From contig NZ_VOAK01000021.1 in assembly GCF_007859075.1 (NCBI RefSeq), positions 186,001-250,000 of the forward strand: 64,000 bases of DNA, written 5' to 3'. The position numbers and the translations under genes were made by a program. Shown piece by piece: positions 45,173 to 53,508 of the stretch. The notes under the pieces were generated by a model. The model searched no databases, was not told where the DNA came from, and saw nothing but the letters and a program-made list of their open reading frames with translations. How positions within the stretch are numbered: position 1 is the first letter of the stretch; every line of letters begins with the position of its first letter. Source of the stretch: Gemmobacter aquaticus (GTDB taxonomy: Bacteria > Pseudomonadota > Alphaproteobacteria > Rhodobacterales > Rhodobacteraceae).

Positions 45173-45969
45173 TCGGATTTACCTTTGCGAAGAACGGCGG
45201 CGGCGATCATCAGAAGCACCGTCAGCGCGACAAGCAGGGTGGAGGCTGCAGCGATCACCGGGGTCAGGTCCTGCCGCAGTGTGGTCCAGACCTTGACCGG
45301 CAGGGTCTGGAGGGTCGGCGAGGCCATGAAAATCGCCAGCACCACCTCGTCCCATGAGATCAGAAAAGAGAAGATCGCAGCCGAAAACAGGCCGTGCCGG
45401 ATGCCCGGCAGGGTGACGCGCAATCGCGCCTCCCAGGGGGAGGCACCGCAGAGGATTGCGGCATCCTCGATCGCGGGATCAAAGGTTTCCAGCGCCCCGG
45501 TGATGGTGATGATTGCAAAGGGCAGCGCCACGATGACATGGGCGATGACAAAGCCCGGAAGCGTGCCGTTCAGTCCCAGCCTCAGGAAGGCTGCGTAAAG
45601 CGCCACCGCCACGATAACCACGGGAAGCACCATTGGCGTCAGGAAGAAGGCCCGCAGGACCGCCCGCCCACGGAATGTGCCGCGCACAAGTGCAAGCGAG
45701 GCAAGAAGCCCAAGGACCACCGAGATCACCATCACGATGACCCCGATTTTGGCCGAGGTGAGCGCTGCCCCGATCCAGCGTGGATCGGCGAAAAGCTCTT
45801 CATACCACTTCAGCGTCCAGCCCGGCGGCGGAAAGATCAGCCAGCGCGAATTGCCGAAAGACAGCGCGACGATGAACAGGATCGGCAGCAGCAGAAACAG
45901 GCTCATCACCGCGCAGATTGCCGTCAGAACCCAACGCCAGGCGCCCAGTTTGTGAAAATCCAGAAGCAT
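45169..45969 (-). CDS. ABC transporter permease, PotC type
   Basis: Product of 266 aa with six helices and the permease EAA loop (EDAAILCGASPWEARLRVTLP). It has the placement and length of PotC. It overlaps the ATPase gene by 4 nt and the other permease by 1 nt. It forms half of the membrane channel for uptake of a small amine or amine-like compound. Confidence 0.88.
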   Translation of the reverse strand: MLLDFHKLGAWRWVLTAICAVMSLFLLLPILFIVALSFGNSRWLIFPPPGWTLKWYEELFADPRWIGAALTSAKIGVIVMVISVVLGLLASLALVRGTFRGRAVLRAFFLTPMVLPVVIVAVALYAAFLRLGLNGTLPGFVIAHVIVALPFAIITITGALETFDPAIEDAAILCGASPWEARLRVTLPGIRHGLFSAAIFSFLISWDEVVLAIFMASPTLQTLPVKVWTTLRQDLTPVIAAASTLLVALTVLLMIAAAVLRKGKSE

Positions 45970-46802
45970 CAGCGCCCCTCCTTCGGTTCAAAGAAGCGCA
46001 GTTGCACGGCGTAAAGGCCCAGGGTGACGAGCAGCAGCAAAAAGGCCGCAGCGCCGCCCATGCCCCAGTTCACAAGGCTTTGCACCTGTTGCGCGATCAG
46101 CTCGGCCAGCATCATGTTGGCGGTGCCGCCCAGAAGCGAGGGCGTGACGTAGTAGCCAAGCGACATCACAAAGACCATCAGCGCGCCCGAGGCGATGCCG
46201 GGTGCCGCCAGCGGAACCAGAACGCGGGTCAGCGCTTGCCATTTCGTTGCCCCACAAAGTGCTGCGGCCTGCAGGATCGCCGGGTCGATCTTCTTGATGA
46301 CGCCCATCAGCGGGAGGATCATGAAGGGCAGCATGATATAGACCATGCCGATGGTCACACCGATCAGATTGTTGGTCAGCTGCAGGGGCTGGTCGATCAG
46401 ACCAATCGCCTTCAGCATCCGATTGATCAGCCCGGTCTGTTGCAGAAGCACCATCCAGGCGTAGGTCCGCGCCAGAAGGTTCGTCCACATCGATAGAAGG
46501 ATGATCGCAAAGACGACCGAGGCCCATCGACCTGGCATGATCGCCAGTGCCCATGCCACCGGAAAGGCGATCAGCACGGTCACCAGCGTCACGACACCGG
46601 CAACGAGGAACGTGTTGAAGAACACCTTCGCATAGGTCGTGCTGCCAACAAGTGCCGCATAGTTCTGCAGGCCCAGTTGCGGCTCTGTCACCGAGCGGGT
46701 GAGCAGGAACACGACAGGGATGACAAAGAAGGCAGCCAGCAACAGGATCGCAGACATGGCGAAGCCAAGCCCCGATCCGCGCCGGGTGGCGGCGGAAAAC
46801 AT
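45969..46802 (-). CDS. ABC transporter permease, PotB type
   Basis: Product of 277 aa with six helices and the EAA loop (LQAAALCGATKWQALTRVLVP). It is the PotB partner of the downstream permease. It follows the binding-protein gene by 59 nt across a perfect hairpin, so its expression may be lower than that of the binding protein. Confidence 0.88.
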   Translation of the reverse strand: MFSAATRRGSGLGFAMSAILLLAAFFVIPVVFLLTRSVTEPQLGLQNYAALVGSTTYAKVFFNTFLVAGVVTLVTVLIAFPVAWALAIMPGRWASVVFAIILLSMWTNLLARTYAWMVLLQQTGLINRMLKAIGLIDQPLQLTNNLIGVTIGMVYIMLPFMILPLMGVIKKIDPAILQAAALCGATKWQALTRVLVPLAAPGIASGALMVFVMSLGYYVTPSLLGGTANMMLAELIAQQVQSLVNWGMGGAAAFLLLLVTLGLYAVQLRFFEPKEGR

Positions 46803-46828
46803 GTCCGATCCTCCTCTAGACAGGACGC

Positions 46829-46853
46829 TCCCCGGGCCAAAGTGGCCCGGGGA
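46829..46853 (-). promoter_or_regulatory. Intercistronic hairpin between binding-protein and permease genes
   Basis: Perfect 11-bp stem TCCCCGGGCCA (46829-46839) and TGGCCCGGGGA (46843-46853) with a 3-nt loop and no U-run. Such hairpins after binding-protein genes usually protect the upstream mRNA from 3' decay and lower permease output. Confidence 0.65.
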
Positions 46854-46861
46854 CGATGCGG

Positions 46862-47869
46862 TTACTGTGCCTGCCAGGCGTACCAGCGGTTGCCGATCTC
46901 ATCGCGGTGCTCGGCCCAGTAGGCCATGTCGGCGTTCACCTGCACGGCAGTCTGCGCATCCGGCAGGGTCGCGCGGACGGCAGGATCCATCAGATCGGCC
47001 GATCCAAGATTGATCGGGGCATAGCCGGTCGCCGCGGCAAAGGCAGCCTGCCCTTCGGCGCTGGTGGCCTCGGCGATAAACTTCATCGCAGCATCCTTGT
47101 TTTTCGCGCCCTTGGGCACGACAAGCGCATCAGCCGCCGTGATGTTCTGGTCCCAGCTGACGCCGACCTCCATCCCGTCGGACTGCAGCGCAGAAATACG
47201 GCCATTCCAGAAGAAGCCGATCGGCGCCTCGCCCGAGGCGAGCAATTGCTGCGATTGCGCGCCGCCTTCCCACCAGATGATATCCGCCTTGATCGTGTCG
47301 AGCTTCTTGAACGCACGGTCGAGGTCGAGCGGATAGAGTGCATCGGGTGCCACGCCATCGGCCAGCAGCGCTGCCTCGATCACGCCCGGCGCCGACCATT
47401 TGTAGAAGGTCCGCTTGCCGGGAAATTTCGCCGTGTCGAACAGGTCCGCCAGGGTCGAAGGCTGCGCATCGGCAAAGTTCGCCGGGTTCCAGCCCAGCAC
47501 GAAGGAATAGTAGAACGACCCCACCGCGAAATCCGACACAAAGCGCGGATCAAGCTTGGACTTGTCGATCACTGCAAAGTCCAGCGGCTCCAGCAGACCG
47601 GCTTTGCCCGCCTGAAGCGCCCAGTCGTATTCAACGTCGACCACATCCCAGGTGACGGCGCCGGCCTCGACCATCGCTTTGATCTTGCCATAGTCGGTGG
47701 GGCCATCCTGTACCACGGCCGGGCCACCCTTTTCGGTGAAGGGCGCGGCCCAATGCGCGGCCTGCGCATCCTGGGTGGTGCCGCCCCATGAGGTGAACAC
47801 CATGTCCTGCGCCTGCGCAGCCGAGGTCAGGGCGCTGGCGAAGGCCAGCGCAATCAAGGTCTTTTTCAT
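46862..47869 (-). CDS. Periplasmic solute-binding protein, PotD type
   Basis: Product of 335 aa with a clean Sec signal peptide (MKKTLIALAFASALTSAAQAQ). The mature part has the SBP_bac_8/PotD pattern (MVFTSWGGTTQDAQ; DVVDVEYDWALQAGKAGLLEPLD is split around YDWA). Family members bind polyamines or other small cationic or polar nitrogen compounds. It lies just downstream of the aldehyde dehydrogenase and upstream of the permeases, so the imported compound is likely the substrate of the operon's enzymes. Confidence 0.88.
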   Translation of the reverse strand: MKKTLIALAFASALTSAAQAQDMVFTSWGGTTQDAQAAHWAAPFTEKGGPAVVQDGPTDYGKIKAMVEAGAVTWDVVDVEYDWALQAGKAGLLEPLDFAVIDKSKLDPRFVSDFAVGSFYYSFVLGWNPANFADAQPSTLADLFDTAKFPGKRTFYKWSAPGVIEAALLADGVAPDALYPLDLDRAFKKLDTIKADIIWWEGGAQSQQLLASGEAPIGFFWNGRISALQSDGMEVGVSWDQNITAADALVVPKGAKNKDAAMKFIAEATSAEGQAAFAAATGYAPINLGSADLMDPAVRATLPDAQTAVQVNADMAYWAEHRDEIGNRWYAWQAQ

Positions 47870-47893
47870 GTTCGTTTCCCTGTTGTCGCCTGT

Positions 47894-49357
47894 TCAACGC
47901 ATGACGAACGGGTCCGGGATCGGATCGTCCGAAGTGCGCAACCAGACAGTTTTCACGGTCGTGTAGTCCAGTGCCGCGGCAAGGCCCCCTTCCCTGCCAT
48001 GGCCAGAAAGCCCGTGCCCGCCAAAAGGCGCGATAGGGGATACGGCACGGTAAGTGTTCACCCACACGATGCCGGCGCGGATGCCCCGGATCATGCGATG
48101 GGCACGGGTCAGGCTGCGGGTGAAGACCCCCGACGCCAGTCCGTATTCGGTATCATTCGCCAGACGCAGCGCCTCTATCTCGGTGTCAAAGGTGACAACC
48201 GAGAGGACCGGACCGAAGAACTCCTCATTCAGGCAAGGCGCGGCCGGCGCATCGGAACAATCGAGGATCGTCGGCGGAAAGTAGAAGCCCGGCCCCTCTG
48301 GCACCCCACCGCCGGTGACAAGCCGCGCCCCGGCATCCAGCGACCGGGCGATCAGATCGGCGATCCGGTCGCGCTGGCGCAGGGTGCAAAGGGGTCCGAC
48401 TTCGGTCTCCATCTGATCCGGTGCGCCGATGGCCACCGCTTCGGCCTTGGCCTTGATCCGGGCGAGGAAGGCATCCTTCACCCCCCGCTGCACCAGCAGG
48501 CGCGAACCCGCCACGCAACTTTGCCCGGTCGCGGCAAAGATGCCCGAGACTTGCGCATTGGCCGCGCTGTCCAGATCCGCATCATCAAAGACGATGAAGG
48601 GCGACTTGCCGCCAAGTTCAAGCGAGGTTTTCGACAGGTTCTCGGCCGAGGCGCGCACGATATGGCGCGCAGTCTCGGGTCCACCGGTGAACGCGATATG
48701 GGCGATGTGTGGATGGCTGGTCAGTGCACGCCCTGCCTCGGGTCCGCCGGTCAGGATATTGACGACACCCGGCGGAAATCCCGCCGCATGAACCAGACGG
48801 GCGAACTCCAGCAACGGGGCGGGGCCATCCTCTGACGCCTTGACGACGAGTGTGCACCCCGCCGCAAGGGCCGGGCCGATCTTCACAGCCGACAGGAACA
48901 ACTGGCTGTTCCAGGGCACGATTGCCGCGACCACACCCACCGGCTCTCGGCGCAGCCAAACCTCCATATCCGGCTTGTCGATCGGCAGATGCGCGCCTTC
49001 GATCTTGTCGGCAAGGCCTGCGTAGTAGCGGTAGTATTCGGCGACATAGGCGATCTGGGCGCTGGTTTCGCGGATGATCTTGCCGGTATCGCGCGTCTCG
49101 AGTTGCGCCAGACGGGGTGCCGCTTCCTGCACCAGATCGGCAAGCCGCAGCAGAAGTTTGCCGCGCGCGGTGGCCGTCAGCCCTGCCCATTCGGGCGCAT
49201 GGAACGCCCGATGCGCCGCGCGGACGGCCCGATCGACATCAGCTGCATCCGCCGCAGGCATCAGGGCCCAGGCAGCGCCGGTTGCGGGATCGAGACTTTC
49301 GAAAGCCCCGGCCCCATCCTCGAAACGGCCATCGATATAGTGCTGGAAGCGGTCCAT
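47894..49357 (-). CDS. Aldehyde dehydrogenase (betaine/aminobutyraldehyde-like)
   Basis: Product of 487 aa. The motifs are VPWNSQLFLSAVKIGPALAAG, GGPETARHIV in the NAD-site area, catalytic Glu in LELGGKSP and catalytic Cys in GQSCVAGSRLL. It differs from the GabD-type enzyme at the operon end, so the operon has two aldehyde oxidation steps. The closest general class is the betaine-aldehyde or 4-aminobutyraldehyde group; the substrate is open. It lies 12 nt from the LLM gene. Confidence 0.87.
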   Translation of the reverse strand: MDRFQHYIDGRFEDGAGAFESLDPATGAAWALMPAADAADVDRAVRAAHRAFHAPEWAGLTATARGKLLLRLADLVQEAAPRLAQLETRDTGKIIRETSAQIAYVAEYYRYYAGLADKIEGAHLPIDKPDMEVWLRREPVGVVAAIVPWNSQLFLSAVKIGPALAAGCTLVVKASEDGPAPLLEFARLVHAAGFPPGVVNILTGGPEAGRALTSHPHIAHIAFTGGPETARHIVRASAENLSKTSLELGGKSPFIVFDDADLDSAANAQVSGIFAATGQSCVAGSRLLVQRGVKDAFLARIKAKAEAVAIGAPDQMETEVGPLCTLRQRDRIADLIARSLDAGARLVTGGGVPEGPGFYFPPTILDCSDAPAAPCLNEEFFGPVLSVVTFDTEIEALRLANDTEYGLASGVFTRSLTRAHRMIRGIRAGIVWVNTYRAVSPIAPFGGHGLSGHGREGGLAAALDYTTVKTVWLRTSDDPIPDPFVMR

Positions 49358-49368
49358 CTGTTCCCCTG

Positions 49369-50406
49369 TCAGGCGAAGGCGGGCATCACATCGCGGATGA
49401 GCCGCTCCAGCGACGCCTTCTTGCGCTCAAAGCTCATGCCCGTGTCGATCCAGAAGCTGAACTCGTCATACCCAAGCGCCTCATAGCCCTTGATGCGGGC
49501 GATCACCTCTGGCGCCTCGCCGATGATCTGGTTCTTGCGCATGCCCGCCGCAGTGTAGAACGGATGGGCGGCGATTTCTTCATCCGTCAGCTGCTGGATC
49601 AGGCCCTGGGTGATCGGACGCTCGTTCTTGAACCAGGCGCCGAAGTAGCAATAAAACCTGTTGATCTCTTCAGCTGCAAGCTGGGCGTCGGCCTCGCTGT
49701 CAGCGACATAGGCGTGGCGCAGCACCATGATCTTGGGACGCGGAACCTCGGGGTGGGCCGCGCAGGCAGCATTGAAGCGGTCCATCAGGCTGACCACCTC
49801 TTCATCGCCCAGATGCAACGGCGTCACCTGCACGTTGCAGCCATTGGCGACCGCGAAATCGTGGCTGTTTGGATCGCGGGCCGCCACCCAGATCGGGGGG
49901 CCGGGCTGCTGCACGGGTTTGGGCGAAGAGGTCGTCTTTGGGAACTGCCAGTACTCGCCGGCATGCTCATAGTCGCCTTCCCACAGCTTCCTGATGGCCG
50001 GCACCAGCTCTCGCATCCGCCCGCCCGCGCCCCAGGCATCCAAACCGGGCATCAGGCGTTCATATTCAAAGTTGTAGGCACCGCGGGCAATGCCCAGATC
50101 CAGCCGCCCATCCATGATGATATCGGCCATTGCGGCCTCACCTGCGAGGCGGATCGGGTGCCAGAATGGCGCGATCACCGTGCCTGTGCCAAGGCGGACG
50201 TTCTTCGTGCGGCGCGCCAGATCAACAAGGTTCAGCAGCGGGTTCGGCGCGATGGTGAAGTTCATTCCATGATGCTCGCCCGTCCAGATGGCATGCATCC
50301 CGCCTTCGTCCGCGATACGGCACAACTCGATCATTTCATCATAGAGCTGCTTCTGGTCGTCCTCGGCCGAGACGCGCTCCATATGGATGAAAAGTGAGAA
50401 TTTCAT
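49369..50406 (-). CDS. LLM-class flavin-dependent monooxygenase
   Basis: Product of 345 aa, a luciferase-like TIM barrel. It starts KFSLFIHMERVSAEDDQK and contains TGEHHGMNF, RLGTGTVIAPFWHPIRLAGE and DLGIARGAYNFEYERL, all common in two-component FMNH2 monooxygenases such as RutA and PyrA. It needs reduced flavin from a reductase, encoded by the next gene upstream with a 1-nt overlap. It is the probable entry enzyme that oxidises a C-N bond or a ring of the imported compound. Confidence 0.9.
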   Translation of the reverse strand: MKFSLFIHMERVSAEDDQKQLYDEMIELCRIADEGGMHAIWTGEHHGMNFTIAPNPLLNLVDLARRTKNVRLGTGTVIAPFWHPIRLAGEAAMADIIMDGRLDLGIARGAYNFEYERLMPGLDAWGAGGRMRELVPAIRKLWEGDYEHAGEYWQFPKTTSSPKPVQQPGPPIWVAARDPNSHDFAVANGCNVQVTPLHLGDEEVVSLMDRFNAACAAHPEVPRPKIMVLRHAYVADSEADAQLAAEEINRFYCYFGAWFKNERPITQGLIQQLTDEEIAAHPFYTAAGMRKNQIIGEAPEVIARIKGYEALGYDEFSFWIDTGMSFERKKASLERLIRDVMPAFA

Positions 50407-51359
50407 CAGTTCTGTCCTTCTGCGATACGTTGCACGCGTCCCTGTTCATGTGTGCCGAAATAGGTTCCATAGTTCCCCATGCGGGATTCCTCGGCCAGAC
50501 GCTGCAACATGCTGCGCAGGGCGGGATCGGTGACATCGGCCACCCCTTCCGGCGAAAGTTCGACAAAGGCGCCTTTTGCGCATTGGTTGTTTCGGGCGGG
50601 GCAGCGCAAAGCCAAATGCTGGGTTCCCAGCCGGGCATCCTCGTAAACCGCATAGACTGACCCGGCCTCGGCCTCGACCGACAAGGTTTCCAGAAGGGCG
50701 GACAGCGCGGCCTGAACGCCCTCGCGCCCCACCCGTGTCATCGGGACCGAGAGGCCACCGCGCCCGTCATCGACCAGAAGCACCTGACCAGCAGACTGGA
50801 TGATTGCCGAAAGCACCACATCAGGCCCGGCAGGCAGCTGCGCGGCCGTGGCGGCCGGGGTGACATAGGCCCCCCGATAGTAGCCAAGACCGGGATGGGC
50901 ATTGGCCTCGAACGCACCGATCCGGCCCAGCAGGATCGTGTGGTCCCCCGCCGGGATCACCTGTTCCATCGTACAGTCGAACCAGCCCGAGACCTCGGCA
51001 ATCAGGGGCGATCCGACCGGCCCATGGCGCCAGTAGACCGAGGCGAAACGATCCTCTGACGGCTTTGCAAAGGTGGCCGAGATGTCGCGCTGCCCCTCGG
51101 ACAGAATGTTCACCGCAAATCCCTTGGCGTTGCGGAACTGTTCAAGATTGGCCGACCGGTTTGCGATCGATACCAGCAGCAGCGGCGGGTCCAGCGAAAC
51201 CGACGAAAACGAGTTGGCGGTGAAGCCGAGCGGCTTGCCCTGATCATCGAGCGCGGTAACGACGGTAACGCCGGTCATGAAGCAGCCGAAGGCATCGCGC
51301 AAGGCGCGGGGATCAAGCACATTCGGGTCAGACAGACGAGGGTCAGGCGAGTTCGTCAT
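50406..51359 (-). CDS. Flavin reductase with extra C-terminal domain
   Basis: Product of 317 aa. Residues about 18-165 are the flavin-reductase-like (FMN-binding split barrel) domain with VTVVTALDDQGKPLGFTANS, SLDPPLLLVSI and the end GYYRGAY. Residues about 180-317 form a second domain that is not a reductase; its strand pattern (VVLSAIIQSAGQVLLVDDGR) is Nudix-like but it lacks a Nudix box. Reductases of RutF/HpaC type are about 165-185 aa, so this is a long variant. It supplies FMNH2 to the LLM enzyme. Confidence 0.85.
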   Translation of the reverse strand: MTNSPDPRLSDPNVLDPRALRDAFGCFMTGVTVVTALDDQGKPLGFTANSFSSVSLDPPLLLVSIANRSANLEQFRNAKGFAVNILSEGQRDISATFAKPSEDRFASVYWRHGPVGSPLIAEVSGWFDCTMEQVIPAGDHTILLGRIGAFEANAHPGLGYYRGAYVTPAATAAQLPAGPDVVLSAIIQSAGQVLLVDDGRGGLSVPMTRVGREGVQAALSALLETLSVEAEAGSVYAVYEDARLGTQHLALRCPARNNQCAKGAFVELSPEGVADVTDPALRSMLQRLAEESRMGNYGTYFGTHEQGRVQRIAEGQN

Positions 51360-52153
51360 TTCGGGACCTCCTCGGTCGCAAGCCAGCGCTTCATTTCTGC
51401 CGTGACCGCATCGGGTGCGGTCAGGTTGACCATGTGACGATGGCCCGCGATCACAACCGCGCGGCCCTGCGGTGCCATGGCTGCCATTGTCCTCGACATC
51501 GCCGGGGTCGAGTTTGCGTCGCCATCACCGGTCAGCACCAGCAACGGACAGCGCACCTGCCCCAAGCGGTCGGCATAAACCGTGTCCCCCTCGGCAAAGG
51601 CGCGATAGGCGGCGGCGTAGCCCCTGGGTGAGACGGCACGCAACCAGCCCGCGACCTGATCCCGGACGTCATCCTCATCTGTCCCGAACCAGCGGGAAAG
51701 CGGCGCCTCCACCGCGACCACGCCGGAGGCAAGTTCGTTCGCCCGGGCCATCACAGCGGCGCGGGCCGTGGCATCCCGACGGTGGACGCCATTGAGCAGC
51801 GCCGCGCGTGCAACCAGATCCGGCCGTTCAACCGCAAGCCCGCCTGCGATAAGCGACCCCATGGAGTGCCCCGCTACCGACACCGGGCCAAGGCCCAAAG
51901 CCTCGATCACGCGGGCCGCCCAGGCCACATAGTCTGGCAGTCGCGGATCACCGGGCAACGCGTCGCTTTCGCCGTGGCCTGGCATGTCCACCGCGATCAC
52001 GCGATGATCCGAGGCCAGCGCCACAATCTGCGGCCCCCAGGCCTCGGCCCGCATCCCGACCCCGTGGATAAGCAGGACCGGAGCCCCCGCCGATCCGGCC
52101 TCGATCACGCGGACCGCAGCGCCATCAGACAGCCGCAGGGTTCGCGACATCAT
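51356..52153 (-). CDS. Alpha/beta hydrolase (RutD-like position)
   Basis: Product of 265 aa. The motifs are LLIHGVGMRAEAWGPQI for the oxyanion site, nucleophile elbow GHSMGSL, acid in LTGDGDANS, and His in AGHRHMVN. It could hydrolyse an ester, enamine or amide intermediate, as RutD does for aminoacrylate. The start at 52153 keeps the usual N-terminal strand and overlaps the AA_synth gene by 29 nt; the long N-terminal extension in frame is rejected. It overlaps the reductase gene by 4 nt. Confidence 0.85.
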   Translation of the reverse strand: MMSRTLRLSDGAAVRVIEAGSAGAPVLLIHGVGMRAEAWGPQIVALASDHRVIAVDMPGHGESDALPGDPRLPDYVAWAARVIEALGLGPVSVAGHSMGSLIAGGLAVERPDLVARAALLNGVHRRDATARAAVMARANELASGVVAVEAPLSRWFGTDEDDVRDQVAGWLRAVSPRGYAAAYRAFAEGDTVYADRLGQVRCPLLVLTGDGDANSTPAMSRTMAAMAPQGRAVVIAGHRHMVNLTAPDAVTAEMKRWLATEEVPK

Positions 52154-52727
52154 GGCCCAGATCCTTGAGATCCTGATAGCGGTCGCCGATGCGGTGATGT
52201 GGCCGCCCGCCGGTTGAGGCGCCAAGAGCCACGACGATCTCGTCGGCCGCAGGCGCGTCGGGAATCGCGAAGTGGATGGTCTGATAGTGCGACCGGCGCC
52301 CCTCATCATGCTTGTCCATAAGGGGGATCATGACAGGGGTATTCGCAGGTCCGCGCACATTCGTGAATGCAAGGTAGGTTTTGGCTCCAACCGCCTGACG
52401 GTAGTGGTTGCCAAAGCGCAAGGTGTGGATCAGGGCGTTGGCGTGCTCCAGCTCTCCGTCCAGGCCCACCACGGCTGCTTTGCCATAGCCCTCGACGTTG
52501 TCAGCGCCACCCGCAGCCTCAAGGATCATTGCGGTCAACAGGGCACCGATTTCAGGTGCGATTGCGTGGATCTCGGGCTTCAGGTCCTCGACAAAGCCAC
52601 GACCAGCCCAAGGGTTCTTCAGAACGACAGCGGCCGAGATCAGCTTCAACGGCTTTGGCGCAGCGCGTCCGCCTTCGATCAGCGTTGTCTCGATATTGAG
52701 ATAGGTCTTGCGAATCTGTGCAGTCAC
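52125..52727 (-). CDS. Amino-acid-synthesis family protein (AA_synth, DUF1185)
   Basis: Product of 200 aa of the AA_synth family (Pfam PF06684), with IRKTYLNIETTLIEGG, LKNPWAGRGFVEDL, and GKAAVVGLDGELEHANAL as landmarks. The family's reaction is not known to me. The start is GTG at 52727 because GGAGG lies 5 nt upstream; the in-frame ATG at 52739 is itself part of that ribosome site. It is the first gene of the ten-gene operon, next to the operator. Confidence 0.83.
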   Translation of the reverse strand: MTAQIRKTYLNIETTLIEGGRAAPKPLKLISAAVVLKNPWAGRGFVEDLKPEIHAIAPEIGALLTAMILEAAGGADNVEGYGKAAVVGLDGELEHANALIHTLRFGNHYRQAVGAKTYLAFTNVRGPANTPVMIPLMDKHDEGRRSHYQTIHFAIPDAPAADEIVVALGASTGGRPHHRIGDRYQDLKDLGHDVANPAAV

Positions 52728-52748
52728 GAGCGCCTCCATTCCGGTTAT

Positions 52749-52774
52749 CCGTAAGATGGTATACCAACATACGG
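52749..52774. promoter_or_regulatory. GntR-type operator between the divergent GntR gene and the catabolic operon
   Basis: Perfect palindrome TGGTATACCA at 52757-52766, flanked symmetrically by CCGTA (52749-52753) and TACGG (52770-52774). The central GTATAC is typical of FCD-type GntR sites. For the minus-strand operon it lies between a TTGACA (52782-52777) and a weak CATCTT (52758-52753) 18 bp apart, so bound repressor would block RNA polymerase. Confidence 0.7.
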
Positions 52775-52789
52775 CATGTCAAGAACAAC

Positions 52790-52818
52790 TTGCATTAAAC
52801 CCCGTCCACCCCTATTCT
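52790..52818 (+). promoter_or_regulatory. Promoter of the GntR gene, leaderless
   Basis: TTGCAT (52790-52795), 17-bp spacer, TATTCT (52813-52818). The predicted start falls at or next to the ATG at 52825, and no ribosome site is seen upstream, so the message is probably leaderless. Confidence 0.5.
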
Positions 52819-52824
52819 GCTCAC

Positions 52825-53508
52825 ATGGATCAGACACATGACGCCGACCTGCGCATCGCGCATCCCCCCACCACACTGCGCGAGCTCGCGGTTGAACGGC
52901 TGCGACAGGCGATCATTTCCGGGCGGTTTCCGGGCGGGGTCCGGCTGGTCGAGCGCACGCTCTGCGACCAGTTGGGCGTGTCACGATCGGTCGTGCGCGA
53001 AGCGATCCGCTACCTCGAGGCCGAGGGTCTTGTCGAAACCCTTCCCCGTAGCGGGCCAGTGGTCGCAAAGCTCGACTGGGCCCGCGCGCAACAGATCTAT
53101 GATATCCGCCGCCTGCTGGAGTCCGATGCCGCCGCCGCCTGTGCACGGCTGGCCGACGATGCGGTCAAGGCGCGGCTGATCACGGCGCTTTCCCAGCTTG
53201 AGGCGGCCTTTACCGAAGCGACGCCCCCGCAGCTTTACGATGCAACGACGCGCTTCTACGAGGTCATCTTCAGCGCCGCCGGCCATGATATCGCCTGGGA
53301 GATCGTGCAGCGCCTGAACAGCCGCATCTCGCGGCTAAGGGCGCTGACGCTGGCCACGACCGATCGTCGAACCTCGGGCCCTGCCCACATGGCGCGGATC
53401 TGCGCCGCAATATGCGCAGGCGATCCCGACGCCGCTGCACAGGCCGTCCGCGAACACCTGACTGACGCCTCTGAGATCGCACGAACCCTGCTGGAGCGTG
53501 AGGGATGA
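52825..53508 (+). CDS. GntR-family regulator, FCD/FadR subfamily
   Basis: Product of 227 aa. The winged helix (residues about 15-75) reads LRELAVERLRQAIISGRF and LGVSRSVVREAIRYLEAEG. The FCD effector domain follows (about 85-220) with YDIRRLLESDAAA and later His positions for a metal. It should bind the TGGTATACCA site 51 nt upstream and release it when an intermediate of the operon's pathway accumulates. The start MDQTHDAD suits a leaderless message; longer frames overlap the operator. Overlaps the next gene by 4 nt. Confidence 0.9.
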   Translation: MDQTHDADLRIAHPPTTLRELAVERLRQAIISGRFPGGVRLVERTLCDQLGVSRSVVREAIRYLEAEGLVETLPRSGPVVAKLDWARAQQIYDIRRLLESDAAAACARLADDAVKARLITALSQLEAAFTEATPPQLYDATTRFYEVIFSAAGHDIAWEIVQRLNSRISRLRALTLATTDRRTSGPAHMARICAAICAGDPDAAAQAVREHLTDASEIARTLLEREG

